From Paraburkholderia panacisoli (GTDB lineage: Bacteria; Pseudomonadota; Gammaproteobacteria; Burkholderiales; Burkholderiaceae), in the NCBI RefSeq assembly GCF_008369935.1, contig NZ_VTUZ01000024.1, positions 1 through 64,000 of the forward strand: a stretch of 64,000 nucleotides of DNA, read 5' to 3'. How positions within the stretch are numbered: position 1 is the stretch's first letter; each line of letters opens with the position of its first letter. Positions 17,005 through 26,780 of the stretch are shown piece after piece. The notes beneath the pieces are model-generated. The model was not told where the DNA came from, ran no database searches, and worked only from the letters and a program-made list of their open reading frames with translations. The translations under genes and the position numbers were made by a program.

Positions 17005-18933
17005 TTAGCTGGCTTGAGTGGTGCTTGTGTGTTTGTCGGTATGCGCTTTGGACGCTGTGCCGTGCTGCGTTGCGTGAGCGGTTGCGTCCTGACCCGCGTG
17101 CTCGCCCACCATCTTGCCGAACACCGACGCGCCCTGCTCCGCCGGCGCCGCCGCCGCGCGGAACACACCGAACAGCTCGCGGCCGAAGCCGACTTCGTTT
17201 TCCGCCTGATGCTTCGACTCGGCGTTGGGCCGCGCCGCCCATTCGGCCGCGTCGATCTCGATGTCGAGCACGCCCGCTTCGGCGTCGATCACCAGCATGT
17301 CGCCGGTGCGCACCTTGCCGATCGGCCCTTGCAGCAACGCTTCCGGCGACAGGTGGATCACCGCCGGCACCTTGCCCGAAGCGCCCGACATGCGGCCGTC
17401 CGTGACCAGCGCGACATGGAAACCTTGATCCTGCAACACACCGAGCAACGGCGTCAAACGATGCAGCTCAGGCATGCCGTTTGCACGCGCGCCCTGGAAG
17501 CGCACCACGGCGATGAAATCGCGCTTCAGTTCGCCCTTGTCGAAAGCCTCCTGCACCGCTTCCTGCGAGTCGAACACGATCGCCGGCGCCTTCACCGTGC
17601 GATGCTGCGCCGCGACCGCCGAAATCTTGATCACGCCACGGCCGAGCTTGCCCTGCATCAGACGCAAGCCGCCGTCCGGCTGGAACGGCTCCTTGATGCC
17701 GCGCAGCACAGCGGTATCCGCGCTCGCCTCGACGGCCGGCACCCATTGCAGCTTGCCGTCGATCAGCTTCGGCTCTTCGGTGTAATGCTTGAGCCCCTTG
17801 CCCGCGACCGTGTTCACGTCGGCGTGCAGCAAGCCGCCTTCCAGCAGGTTGCGCACGAGGAACGCGACGCCGCCGGCCGCGTGGAAGTGATTCACGTCGG
17901 CCTTGCCATTCGGATAAATCTTCGCGAGCAGCGGCACCACTTGCGACAACGCGTCGAAGTCGTCCCAGTCGATCACAATGCCCGCCGCACGCGCGATCGC
18001 GACCAGATGCAGCGTGTGGTTCGTCGAGCCGCCCGTCGCCAGCAGCGCGACGATGCCGTTGACGATCGCCCTCTCGTCGACCACGTGGCCGATCGGCATG
18101 TAGTGGCCGCGCTCCACCGTCAGGTCGAGCACGCGGCGCGCGGCTTGCGCGGTCAGCGCGTCGCGCAGCGGCGTATGCGGATGCACGAAGGCCGAACCCG
18201 GCAGATGCAGGCCCATCACTTCCATCAGCATCTGATTGCTGTTCGCGGTGCCGTAGAACGTGCAGGTGCCGTGGCTGTGATACGCGGCGGCCTCCGCTTC
18301 GAGCAGCGCGTCGCGGCCGCATTGGCCGGTGGCGAACTGCTGGCGCGTCTTGGCTTTGTCGTCGTTGGACAGGCCGCTCGCCATCGGGCCGGCCGGCACG
18401 AAGATGGTCGGCAGATGGCCGAATTGCAGCGCGCCGATCAAGAGGCCCGGCACGATCTTGTCGCAGATGCCGAGACACAGCGCCGCGTCGAACATGTTGT
18501 GCGTGAGCGCGACCGCCGTGCCCATCGCGATCACTTCGCGCGAGAACAACGACAGCTCCATGCCCGCATTGCCCTGCGTGATGCCGTCGCACATGGCCGG
18601 CACGCCGCCCGCGACTTGCGCGACACCGCCGTTCTCACGCGCGGCCTGCTTGATGATGTCCGGGTAGTTTTTGTACGGCGCGTGGGCCGACAGCATCTCG
18701 TTGTACGAGGACACGATGCCGATGTTCGGCTCGCGGATCTGCTTGATGACGAGCTTGTCGTTGCCTTCCAGACCGGCGAAGCCGTGGGCCAGATTCGCGC
18801 ACGAGAGCGCGCCGCGCGCCGGGAACTTGCCCTGCGCGTGATGGATGCGGGCCAGATAGGCGTCGCGCGTGGGCTTGCTGCGCTCGATCACGCGCCGCGT
18901 GACCTTCAACAATTGCGAATGCGGGGAAACCAT
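17005..18933 (-). CDS. edd: 6-phosphogluconate dehydratase
   Basis: A 642-residue member of the IlvD/Edd family, converting 6-phosphogluconate to KDPG with a [4Fe-4S] cluster. Cysteines in GVPAMCDGITQGNAGMELS and FDAALCLGICDKIVPG match the cluster ligands, and SYNEMLSAHAPYKNYPDIIK is Edd-specific relative to IlvD. AGGAG precedes ATG 18933; the longer frame is not conserved. The last 30 residues are a His/Thr-rich tail. It is first in edd-eda, with a HexR-like operator at 19024-19039 upstream. Confidence 0.95.
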   Translation of the reverse strand: MVSPHSQLLKVTRRVIERSKPTRDAYLARIHHAQGKFPARGALSCANLAHGFAGLEGNDKLVIKQIREPNIGIVSSYNEMLSAHAPYKNYPDIIKQAARENGGVAQVAGGVPAMCDGITQGNAGMELSLFSREVIAMGTAVALTHNMFDAALCLGICDKIVPGLLIGALQFGHLPTIFVPAGPMASGLSNDDKAKTRQQFATGQCGRDALLEAEAAAYHSHGTCTFYGTANSNQMLMEVMGLHLPGSAFVHPHTPLRDALTAQAARRVLDLTVERGHYMPIGHVVDERAIVNGIVALLATGGSTNHTLHLVAIARAAGIVIDWDDFDALSQVVPLLAKIYPNGKADVNHFHAAGGVAFLVRNLLEGGLLHADVNTVAGKGLKHYTEEPKLIDGKLQWVPAVEASADTAVLRGIKEPFQPDGGLRLMQGKLGRGVIKISAVAAQHRTVKAPAIVFDSQEAVQEAFDKGELKRDFIAVVRFQGARANGMPELHRLTPLLGVLQDQGFHVALVTDGRMSGASGKVPAVIHLSPEALLQGPIGKVRTGDMLVIDAEAGVLDIEIDAAEWAARPNAESKHQAENEVGFGRELFGVFRAAAAPAEQGASVFGKMVGEHAGQDATAHATQHGTASKAHTDKHTSTTQAS

Positions 18934-19023
18934 CGGAGCTCCTTCGTCGCTGGCGGCAGGTGCACGCGCACTTTGCCAGGTAGGTATCGCGGGGGGGCGT
19001 CGGCTCAACCGACGACGCCATCT

Positions 19024-19039
19024 TAGTAGAAAAACTACA
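19024..19039. promoter_or_regulatory. Predicted HexR operator upstream of edd
   Basis: The sequence TAGTAGAAAAACTACA, whose inverse is TGTAGTTTTTCTACTA, fits the TGTAGT-N-ACTACA style of HexR sites known in gamma- and betaproteobacteria. It lies 91 bases upstream of the edd start in the edd-hexR divergent spacer. Confidence 0.65.
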
Positions 19040-19157
19040 CGATCGCAACGACGTTTTCTGCTGCACCGCCGCATCTGGCCGGATCACGCAATGCCTTACT
19101 GGCGGCCAATTAGCGGCGAACAGCAGAAATCCTGGGGATTACACCTACGGGCGAAAA

Positions 19158-19172
19158 TGTAGTTTTTGTACC
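19158..19172. promoter_or_regulatory. Predicted HexR operator upstream of hexR
   Basis: TGTAGTTTTTGTACC shares the left arm and spacing of the edd-side site and lies 55 bases before hexR, which suggests autoregulation. The right arm is degenerate. Confidence 0.5.
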
Positions 19173-19227
19173 TTCTCGTGCAATCGGCTATAGTCCACGC
19201 ATTCTTCAGCATAGTGCGAGTTTTCCG

Positions 19228-20073
19228 ATGATGCTGTCCCAAGTGGAAGAGATGCGCGAGCAGTTGCGCCCGTCCGAGCGCAAGCTGGCCGACTACGTGA
19301 TCGAGTCTCCGCGCGAGGTGCTCGACCTGTCGATGACGGAAGTCGCCGCCCGCGCGGGCGTCAGCCAGCCGACCATCGCGCGGTTTTGTCATGCGCTCGG
19401 CTTTTCGGGGTTTCGCGAGTTCAAGATCCGGCTCGCGCAGGGGATCGCCGCCGAGGTGCCCGCCGTCTATCGCGACGTGCGGCCCGACGAGCCGACGCCG
19501 GGCGTCGCCGCCAAGGTGCTCGACCGGACCATCGGCGCGCTGATCCAGGTGCGCAACAATCTGTCGTCGGACAGCGTGGCGGCGGCGATCGGGATACTGG
19601 CGCAGGCGCGGCGCATCGAGTTCTACGGCGCGGGCGGCTCGGGGATCGCCGCGCTCGACGTGCAGCACAAATTCTTCCGGCTCGGCATGCCGAGCGTCGC
19701 GTATTCGGACCCGCATACGTTTCTGATGTCGGCTGCGCTTCTCGGCGCAGGCGATGTCGTGGTGGCGATCTCGAACACCGGCCGCACGCGCGACATCATC
19801 GACGCCGCGAAAGCCGCGCTCAACGCGGGCGCGAAGGTGATCGCGATCACGCACGGCAATTCGCCGCTCGCGCGGCTTGCGACGGTCGGCCTGTTCGCGA
19901 ACGTCGACGAAGACACGGATATCTTTTCGCCGATGACTTCGCGCGTGTCGCATCTGGCGATCGGCGACATTCTGGCGGTGGGCGTGGCGCTCAGCCGTGG
20001 ACCGGAGCTGGTAGAAAAGCTCGCGCAGACCAAAGAGGTGATTCACCGGCGCAGGGTCGATTCACACGGGTGA
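19228..20073 (+). CDS. hexR: HexR, RpiR-family regulator of central carbon metabolism
   Basis: A 281-residue regulator with an N-terminal HTH_6 domain (about 1-77, with ARAGVSQPTIARFCHALGFSG as the helix-turn-helix) and a C-terminal SIS phosphosugar-binding domain (about 120-255, with YGAGGSGIAA and SNTGRTRDII). HexR binds KDPG, which releases it from Entner-Doudoroff promoters. Divergent placement from edd, with paired operators in between, supports the name. It is a single gene ended by a strong terminator. Confidence 0.93.
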   Translation: MMLSQVEEMREQLRPSERKLADYVIESPREVLDLSMTEVAARAGVSQPTIARFCHALGFSGFREFKIRLAQGIAAEVPAVYRDVRPDEPTPGVAAKVLDRTIGALIQVRNNLSSDSVAAAIGILAQARRIEFYGAGGSGIAALDVQHKFFRLGMPSVAYSDPHTFLMSAALLGAGDVVVAISNTGRTRDIIDAAKAALNAGAKVIAITHGNSPLARLATVGLFANVDEDTDIFSPMTSRVSHLAIGDILAVGVALSRGPELVEKLAQTKEVIHRRRVDSHG

Positions 20074-20111
20074 GGTACCGGCGATTCGCGAAGCAGCACG
20101 CCAGATACAGA

Positions 20112-20147
20112 AAGGGCTGTTTGCCGATTGATCGGCAAACAGCCCTT
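20112..20147. terminator. Terminator between hexR and hemJ
   Basis: A perfect 17-bp stem, AAGGGCTGTTTGCCGAT with its complement, has a 2-base centre (loop opens in vivo) and is followed by T5 on the plus strand. It separates convergent hexR and hemJ. Confidence 0.9.
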
Positions 20148-20198
20148 TTTCATTGCAGCGATGAACATCACGTCGGGCCTCGCGGCCCGGCGTCGAGA

Positions 20199-20615
20199 TC
20201 AGAACGGCTTGATCACGACCAGTGCGACCGCCGCCAGCATCCCGAGCACCGGCAGTTCATTGAACATCCGATACCACTTGTCCGAGCGACGATTCTCGCC
20301 ACGCTCGAAAGTGCGCAGCAGCACGCCGCAGTACGCGTGATAGATGATCAGCAGCACCACCACGCCGACCTTCGCGTGAATCCAGCCCTCCCCGCTGCCA
20401 ATGCCGATGAAAAGCCACAGCCATAGACCGCACGCCAAAGCCGGCACCGCGATGAAGGTCATGAAGCGGAACAGCTTGCGCGCCATGATCAGGAGCCGCG
20501 CAATCGCGGCGGGTTCCGTTTCCATCGCCAGATTGACGAAGATGCGCGGCAAATAGAACAGGCCAGCGAACCAGGAGGCAATCAACACGATGTGAAACGT
20601 CTTTACCCAAAGCAT
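20199..20615 (-). CDS. hemJ: Protoporphyrinogen IX oxidase HemJ
   Basis: A 138-residue inner-membrane protein of the CopD-like UPF0093/HemJ family, oxidising protoporphyrinogen IX to protoporphyrin IX in haem synthesis. Four hydrophobic segments are visible, with the conserved N-terminal H8 (KTFHIVLIASWFAGLFYLPR) and the AKVGVVVLLIIYHAYC helix. Length is typical. It follows proA on the same strand after 69 bases, so it may be the tail of the long bamE-proA string. Confidence 0.9.
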   Translation of the reverse strand: MLWVKTFHIVLIASWFAGLFYLPRIFVNLAMETEPAAIARLLIMARKLFRFMTFIAVPALACGLWLWLFIGIGSGEGWIHAKVGVVVLLIIYHAYCGVLLRTFERGENRRSDKWYRMFNELPVLGMLAAVALVVIKPF

Positions 20616-20684
20616 CAGCGGTCCTTGTGCAACGTGGTGGCGTAGGCCGGCGCGCGCGCCGGCCCGCTGCCGCGATTATCGCGG

Positions 20685-21956
20685 CTATTGACGGCCTTCG
20701 CCGTGGCCCAGCACGACGTATTTGAGCGACGTCAACCCTTCCAGGCCGACCGGACCGCGCGCGTGCAGCTTGTCGTTCGAGATGCCGATCTCCGCACCCA
20801 GGCCGAACTCGAAGCCGTCCGCGAAACGTGTCGAGGCGTTGACCATCACGCTGGCCGAGTCCACTTCGCGCAGGAAGCGCATCGCGCGATCGTGGTCTTC
20901 CGTGACGATCGCGTCGGTGTGTTGCGAGCTGTAGGTATTGATGTGGTCGATCGCCGCGTCGAGATCGTCGACCACCTTGATCGCCAGCACCGGCGCGAGG
21001 TATTCGGTGCGCCAGTCTTCCTCGGTGGCATCGACGAGCGGGCCCACGCCCGCATCCGCCAGCACCGCGCGCGCCGCCGCGTCCACCCGCAGCTCGACGT
21101 CCTTGCCGCGGTACAGCTTGCCGAGCGGCGGCAGCACGTCGGCGGCGATGCCGCGTGCGACCAGCAGCGTCTCCATCGTGTTGCAGGTGCCGTAGCGGTG
21201 CGTCTTCGCGTTGTCGCAGACGGTCAGCGCCTTGGCCAGGTCCGCGCGGTCGTCGACATACACGTGGCAGATGCCGTCGAGGTGCTTGATCATCGGCACG
21301 CGCGCTTCGTTGATGAGCCGCTCGATCAGGCTCTTACCGCCGCGCGGGACGATCACGTCGACATAGTCGGTCATCGTGATCAGCTTGCCGACCGCCGCGC
21401 GGTCTGACGTGGCGACCACCTGCACGGCATCCTGTGGCAAGCCGGCCGCTTGCAGGCCTTCGCCGATCAGCTTCGCCAGCGCGGTGTTGCTTTCGAGCGC
21501 TTCCGAGCCGCCACGCAGAATCGTCGCGTTGCCGGATTTCAGACACAGCGCCGCGGCGTCGATGGTCACGTTCGGGCGCGATTCGTAGATGATGCCGATC
21601 ACACCGAGCGGCACACGCATCTGGCCGACCTGAATGCCGCTCGGCCGATACTTCAGATTGCTGATCTCGCCGATCGGATCGGCCAGCGCCGCCACCTGCC
21701 GCAAGCCTTCGAGCATCGTGTTCAGCGCTTTGTCCGACAGCGTCAGACGGTCGATGAACGCGGCGTCGTGCCCTTTGTCGCGAGCGCGCGCGACGTCGCG
21801 TGCGTTGGCTTCCTTGAGCAGCGCGGCATCGCGCTCGATGGCCTGCGCAACGGCCGCGAGCGCGGCGTTCTTCGACGCCGTCGAGGCGCGCGCCATCGCA
21901 CGCGAAGCCTGGCGGGCGCGGCGACCGAGGTCGGTCATGTACTGGTCGATATCCAT
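20685..21956 (-). CDS. proA: Gamma-glutamyl phosphate reductase
   Basis: A 423-residue aldehyde-dehydrogenase-fold enzyme, the second step of proline synthesis, reducing glutamyl 5-phosphate to the semialdehyde with NADPH. The catalytic cysteine is C258 in YGTCNTMETLL; VPLGVIGIIYESRPNV and the ILRGGSEA motifs are present. I use the ATG at 21956 (MDIDQYMTDL), the family-consistent start; another ATG lies two codons upstream. It is downstream of holA by 227 bases, with nothing recognisable in between. Confidence 0.95.
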   Translation of the reverse strand: MDIDQYMTDLGRRARQASRAMARASTASKNAALAAVAQAIERDAALLKEANARDVARARDKGHDAAFIDRLTLSDKALNTMLEGLRQVAALADPIGEISNLKYRPSGIQVGQMRVPLGVIGIIYESRPNVTIDAAALCLKSGNATILRGGSEALESNTALAKLIGEGLQAAGLPQDAVQVVATSDRAAVGKLITMTDYVDVIVPRGGKSLIERLINEARVPMIKHLDGICHVYVDDRADLAKALTVCDNAKTHRYGTCNTMETLLVARGIAADVLPPLGKLYRGKDVELRVDAAARAVLADAGVGPLVDATEEDWRTEYLAPVLAIKVVDDLDAAIDHINTYSSQHTDAIVTEDHDRAMRFLREVDSASVMVNASTRFADGFEFGLGAEIGISNDKLHARGPVGLEGLTSLKYVVLGHGEGRQ

Positions 21957-22183
21957 GGTCATTCTCGTGGTGCCGCGCACGTCGACGTGCGGCGGACAAG
22001 CAGGATTAGCGAAAGATCAAACGATTGTAAGTCGGGTACAGGTGCTTTGCTCGCGGCGGCGGTCGGTATGGCCTGGCCCGAACTTGCGCGCTTGACGCGG
22101 CGCCTGGAAAAACGATCGGGACCTGGAGGATGCCGCGCGCGCAGCTGACAGAAACTACGTCGCGCTGTACTTCAAGCTGCGGT

Positions 22184-23302
22184 TCACGCTGGCCTTCGCC
22201 CCGGCGCGCCCGCTCCCGCCCGAGGTCGTGGCGGCGGCACCGGCGCCGACTTTGGCGACGCGACCGTCATGGCCAGTTCGAACAGGCCGTCCCACGGATC
22301 AGGCGGCGGATCGTTTCGATGATTGCCCGGCGTGCCGCCCGACAACCCCTTCACCTGCCGATCCAGCCGCGCCGCCAACGCTAGCGCCTTCTCCATCGCA
22401 CCTTCGGTGACACGCGAGAGCGCCGGCCCGATCAGCCGCTCACGCGGCCCCCACACGCGGTTCTCGCGCACCAGCATCGCGAGCGGCTTGCCGGCCGCGA
22501 CGCCGCGCTTGATCCGCAACAGCGTGCGCACTTCTTCGACGACCGCCCACAACACCAGCACCGCAGCCTCGCCTTCGCCGCGCAGTCCGTCGAGCATGCG
22601 CGACAAACGGCCGACATCGCCCGCCAGCATTGCTTCGTTCAGCTTGAAGACGTCGTAGCGCGCGACGTTGAGCACCGCGTCGTGAACTTGTTCGAAGCTC
22701 AGTGAGCCGGCCGGATACAACAGCCCGAGCTTCTGGATTTCCTGATGCGCGGCGAGCAGATTGCCTTCCACCCGTTCGGCGATGAACGCGAGCGCGCGCC
22801 GCCCTTCCTCGCCGGCGGCCACCCGCTGACCCTGCGCCGCGAGACGCTGACCGACCCAGTTCGGCAACTGCGCGCGTTCGACCGGGTCGATCTTCAGCGC
22901 GGCACCCGCATCCGCGAGCGCCGTGAACCAGGCCGACTTTTGCGTGGCCGCGTCGAGACGCGGCAGCGTGACGATGGTCAGCACGTCGTCGTTGACGGCG
23001 GCGGCGAGCGCCTTCAGCGCATCCGCGCCTTCCTTGCCGGGCTTGCCCGACGGAATGCGCAACTCGACCAGTTGACGGTCGCCGAACAACGACATCGACT
23101 GGCTCGCGCCCAGCAGCGAACTCCAGTCGAAACCCCGTTCGACCGTGAACACCGAGCGGTCGGTAAAACCGGCCGCGCGCGCCGTCACGCGAATCCGGTC
23201 GCACGCTTCCTGCGCGAGCAGGTGCTCGTCGCCGTACACGACGTACAGTCCGGCGAGTCCCTTCGCGAGATGCGCTTCGAGCGCGTCAAGTCGCAGTTGC
23301 AT
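22184..23302 (-). CDS. holA: DNA polymerase III subunit delta
   Basis: A 372-residue clamp-loader subunit that opens the beta clamp. The N-terminal MQLRLDALEAHLAKGLAGLYVVYGDEHLLAQEA, the SMSLFGDRQLVELRIPSGKPG segment and the ERVEGNLLAAHQEIQKLGLL helix fit HolA. The C-terminal 25 residues form a Pro/Arg/Ala-rich tail beyond the usual fold. It follows lptE, the conserved betaproteobacterial order leuS-lptE-holA. Confidence 0.94.
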   Translation of the reverse strand: MQLRLDALEAHLAKGLAGLYVVYGDEHLLAQEACDRIRVTARAAGFTDRSVFTVERGFDWSSLLGASQSMSLFGDRQLVELRIPSGKPGKEGADALKALAAAVNDDVLTIVTLPRLDAATQKSAWFTALADAGAALKIDPVERAQLPNWVGQRLAAQGQRVAAGEEGRRALAFIAERVEGNLLAAHQEIQKLGLLYPAGSLSFEQVHDAVLNVARYDVFKLNEAMLAGDVGRLSRMLDGLRGEGEAAVLVLWAVVEEVRTLLRIKRGVAAGKPLAMLVRENRVWGPRERLIGPALSRVTEGAMEKALALAARLDRQVKGLSGGTPGNHRNDPPPDPWDGLFELAMTVASPKSAPVPPPRPRAGAGAPGRRPA

Positions 23303-23356
23303 GGCTACTGGTCGGCGAGGTTGAACAGGTGCGGTGAATCGGACACGGCATCACGC

Positions 23357-23908
23357 TCACAGCGGCGGCGGCGGCAACGGCGCGCGCGGCGCGATGGCCG
23401 GCACGCCTTCGCCCGGCGCCGGATTCATCGAGCGCACCACTCCGAGGCGGCGGATCAGCTGGTCGATCGCGTCGTTTTCCATGTCGGCGAACAGGATGTC
23501 GGACTCGGCGGCCTTGGCTTGGGAGAACTGATCGCTGTAGGTCATCGCGCGATTCAAGGCGATCACGCTCGCCGGGATCAGCACGGTGCCGTCCTTGCCG
23601 GTCAGCGTGTAGTTCATCGACAGATTCAGTTGATACTCCGCTACCACGCCGAGCGAGTTCAGCGTCAGCGTGCTCGTGCTGCGCGCTTGCGTGAGTTGCA
23701 AGATCGCGTCGGCATTGGCGACCGAAGTGACCACCACCGTGTCGCTGCCGCCCTGCACCATGCGCGTGAGCCGCGCGACGGCGGCCGGGGAACCGCCCGA
23801 AACATAGAGGCGTTTGAATGCGTAGTCCTGCTGGCCGCGCAACTGGAAGCCGCAGGCCGACAACATCATCACGCTGCAAGCCAGCGTCAAAAACGATCTG
23901 CGAGTCAC
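23357..23908 (-). CDS. lptE: LPS-assembly lipoprotein LptE
   Basis: A 183-residue outer-membrane lipoprotein that plugs the LptD barrel during lipopolysaccharide export. It has a lipoprotein signal with lipobox LSAC (lipidated C19) followed by GFQLRG, a characteristic LptE start. It begins with GTG at 23908, preceded by GGAG with a 5-base spacer; there is no in-frame ATG. The Pro-rich tail (APLPPPPL) is probably disordered. It is placed between leuS and holA as in most proteobacteria. Confidence 0.93.
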   Translation of the reverse strand: MTRRSFLTLACSVMMLSACGFQLRGQQDYAFKRLYVSGGSPAAVARLTRMVQGGSDTVVVTSVANADAILQLTQARSTSTLTLNSLGVVAEYQLNLSMNYTLTGKDGTVLIPASVIALNRAMTYSDQFSQAKAAESDILFADMENDAIDQLIRRLGVVRSMNPAPGEGVPAIAPRAPLPPPPL

Positions 23909-23999
23909 ATTGGCTCCCGGTTCGCAGTAGATTGCGCAGCGCAGACAAGCACCGCCACGCGCGGCGGCGCTTTGTCTGCCGACATGTTTTCGTGGATCG

Positions 24000-26591
24000 T
24001 CAAACGACCACGTTCACGAGACGGCCCGGCACCACGACGATCTTCTTTGGCGCCTTGCCTTCGCTGAACTTGGCGACCATTTCGTGAGCCGCCGCGAGCT
24101 GTTCGATCGCTTCGCGCGTCGCGTCTTTCGCCACCGTGATCGCGCCGCGCACCTTGCCGTTCACCTGCAACACGAGTTCGATCTCGGCCTGCTCCAGCGC
24201 CTTTTCGTCGACCTTCGGCCATGCGGCGTCGAGCAGCGAGCCGAATTCGTCGGCGTAACCGAGTTCCTGCCACAACTGGAAAGTCTGGTGCGGCACCACC
24301 GGGTACAGCACGCGCAGCATCACGCCGTAGGTTTCGCGCAGCACGGCCGGCTGGGCGCCCTTCGCGCTGTCGAGCGCGTTGAGCATCTTCATCGCGGCCG
24401 ACACCACCGTGTTGTACTGCAGACGCTGGTAGTCGAAGTCGGCCTGCTTCAGCACGCTGTAGATCTCGCGGCGCAGCGGCTTGTCGGCTTCGTTGAATTG
24501 CACGGCGTCGAGCTGGCCGCCCGCGCGCAACGCGGCTTCGTTCGCGTGACCGAAATTCCACACGCGGCGCAGGAAGCGGCTCGCGCCTTCGACGCCCGAA
24601 CCGGACCACTCGAGCTGCTGCTCGGGGGGCGCAGCGAACATCACGAACAGACGCGCGGTGTCCGCGCCATGCTGATCGATCAGCAATTGCGGATCGACGC
24701 CGTTGTTCTTCGACTTCGACATCTTCTCGACGCCGCCGAGCACCACCGGCTGGCCGTCCTCGTTCAAGACAGCGCCGACCGGACGGCCCTTGTCGTCGAA
24801 CGACACGGTGACGTCCGCCGGGTTGTACCAGGTCTTCTTACCGGCTTCGTTTTCGCGGTAGTAGGTTTCGTTGAGCACCATGCCCTGCGTGAGCAGGTTC
24901 TTCGCCGGCTCGCCAAACTTGATCAGGCCCAGGTCGCGCATCACCTTCGCCCAGAAGCGCGAGTACAGCAGGTGAAGAATCGCGTGTTCGATGCCGCCGA
25001 TGTACTGGTCCATCGGCGCCCAGTAGTCGGTGCGCTCGTCGACCATGGTCTGCGCGTCCGGCGCCGCATAGCGGTAGAAGTACCAGGACGAATCGACGAA
25101 CGTGTCCATCGTGTCGGTTTCGCGTTTGGCCGCGCCGCCGCAGGTCGGGCAGGTGCAGTTCACAAACGCTTCGGACTTCGCGAGCGGGTTGCCCGTGCCG
25201 TCCGGCACGAGGTCTTCCGGCAGCACCACCGGCAGATCTTTTTCCGGAACCGGCACGTCGCCGCAGCTCGGGCAGTGGATGATCGGAATCGGCGTGCCCC
25301 AATAGCGCTGGCGCGACACGCCCCAGTCACGCAGACGCCATGTGATCTGCTTGTCGCCGAGGCTCAGTTCCTTCAGGTCCGCGGCGATCTGGTCGACCGC
25401 CTGGTCGTACGCGAGGCCGTCGTACTTGCCGCTGTTGACCAGCGTGCCGGCCTTCTCGCCGTACCATTCTGCCCAAGCTTCCGTCGAGAACTCCTTGCCT
25501 TCGACCGCGACCACCTGCTTGATCGGCAGGCCGTATTTCTTCACGAACGCGAAGTCGCGCTCGTCGTGCGCGGGCACGCCCATCACCGCGCCTTCGCCGT
25601 AGCTCATCAGCACGTAGTTGCCGATCCACACTTCGACCTGTTCCTGCGTCAGCGGATGCGTGACGTAGAAGCCGGTGGCCATGCCCTTCTTTTCCATCGT
25701 CGCGATGTCGGCTTCGGCGACGCCGCCGCGCTTGCATTCGTCGATGAACGCCTGCAGTTCCGGCTTGCCTTGCGCGAGACGCGTGGCGAGCGGATGTTCG
25801 GCGGCGATCGCGCAGAAGGTCACGCCCATGATCGTGTCGGCGCGCGTGGTGAACACGCGCAGCAGCTTCTGTTCGCCGTCGATTTCATACGGGAAGCCGA
25901 AGTTCACGCCGAAGCTCTTGCCGATCCAGTTCTGCTGCATGATCTTCACGCGCTCGGGCCAGCCGAGGCCGTGGAGGTCGTTCAGCAGTTCATCCGCGTA
26001 CTGCGTGATGCGCATGTAGTACATCGGGATTTCGCGCTTCTCGACGAGCGCGCCCGAGCGCCAGCCGCGGCCGTCGATCACCTGCTCGTTGGCGAGCACG
26101 GTCTGATCGACCGGGTCCCAGTTGACCGTGCCGGTCTTCTTGTACGCGATGCCCTTTTCGAGCATCTTCAGGAACAGCCACTGGTTCCACTTGTAGTAGT
26201 CGGGGCTGCAGGTCGCGACTTCGCGCGTCCAGTCGATCGCGAGGCCCATCGACTGCATCTGCTTCTTCATGTAAGCGATGTTGTCGTAGGTCCACTTCGC
26301 GGGCGGCACGTTGTTGGCCATCGCGGCGTTTTCCGCCGGCATGCCGAACGCGTCCCAGCCCATCGGCATCAGCACGTTGTAGCCGTTCATCCGCAGATAG
26401 CGGTACATCACGTCGTTGATCGTGTAGTTGCGCACGTGCCCCATATGCAGCTTGCCCGACGGATACGGCAGCATCGAGACGCAATAGAACTTGGGCTTGT
26501 CGGTGGTTTCCGTCGTCTTGTACGCGTCGATGGCGCGCCATTGCCCTTGCGCGGCAGCTTCGACGTCGGAGGGAACGTATTTTTCGTGCAT
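24000..26591 (-). CDS. leuS: Leucyl-tRNA synthetase
   Basis: An 863-residue class I synthetase charging tRNA-Leu. The HIGH-type motif is HMGH at 49-52 (PYPSGKLHMGHVRNY), KMSKS is near residue 622 (GGVEKMSKSKNNGVDP), and the CP1 editing domain sits between, with CPSCG and CPTCG zinc-type pairs. I choose ATG 26591 (MHEKYVPSDV); the 12 upstream residues are not conserved. It follows exbD and precedes lptE. A large antisense frame overlaps it and is only a codon-bias shadow. Confidence 0.97.
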   Translation of the reverse strand: MHEKYVPSDVEAAAQGQWRAIDAYKTTETTDKPKFYCVSMLPYPSGKLHMGHVRNYTINDVMYRYLRMNGYNVLMPMGWDAFGMPAENAAMANNVPPAKWTYDNIAYMKKQMQSMGLAIDWTREVATCSPDYYKWNQWLFLKMLEKGIAYKKTGTVNWDPVDQTVLANEQVIDGRGWRSGALVEKREIPMYYMRITQYADELLNDLHGLGWPERVKIMQQNWIGKSFGVNFGFPYEIDGEQKLLRVFTTRADTIMGVTFCAIAAEHPLATRLAQGKPELQAFIDECKRGGVAEADIATMEKKGMATGFYVTHPLTQEQVEVWIGNYVLMSYGEGAVMGVPAHDERDFAFVKKYGLPIKQVVAVEGKEFSTEAWAEWYGEKAGTLVNSGKYDGLAYDQAVDQIAADLKELSLGDKQITWRLRDWGVSRQRYWGTPIPIIHCPSCGDVPVPEKDLPVVLPEDLVPDGTGNPLAKSEAFVNCTCPTCGGAAKRETDTMDTFVDSSWYFYRYAAPDAQTMVDERTDYWAPMDQYIGGIEHAILHLLYSRFWAKVMRDLGLIKFGEPAKNLLTQGMVLNETYYRENEAGKKTWYNPADVTVSFDDKGRPVGAVLNEDGQPVVLGGVEKMSKSKNNGVDPQLLIDQHGADTARLFVMFAAPPEQQLEWSGSGVEGASRFLRRVWNFGHANEAALRAGGQLDAVQFNEADKPLRREIYSVLKQADFDYQRLQYNTVVSAAMKMLNALDSAKGAQPAVLRETYGVMLRVLYPVVPHQTFQLWQELGYADEFGSLLDAAWPKVDEKALEQAEIELVLQVNGKVRGAITVAKDATREAIEQLAAAHEMVAKFSEGKAPKKIVVVPGRLVNVVV

Positions 26592-26780
26592 GGTGTGATG
26601 AGATCGCTGGGTTCGGTGCTTTCGCACCGGCCGCTTTGGTGCTCTGCTGGATGAAATGGCGTCGTTTCCCCGGTCGGCGGGGAAAGGGCTGATTATACCG
26701 TTCGCGGACGGGTACGCCGCGCGGCATGGTGCGCGGGCCTGATGCGGGGTGTGTGACGGGTTTGGGACAGGGTTTCGGAT

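Noticed and set aside
16990..19026. 678-codon plus-strand open frame opposite edd
   Set aside because: Same kind of antisense shadow; edd on the minus strand has full family motifs and a good ribosome binding site.
24084..26654. 856-codon plus-strand open frame opposite leuS
   Set aside because: Codon-bias shadow of a highly conserved synthetase gene; composition is Arg/His/Val-rich with no family motif.
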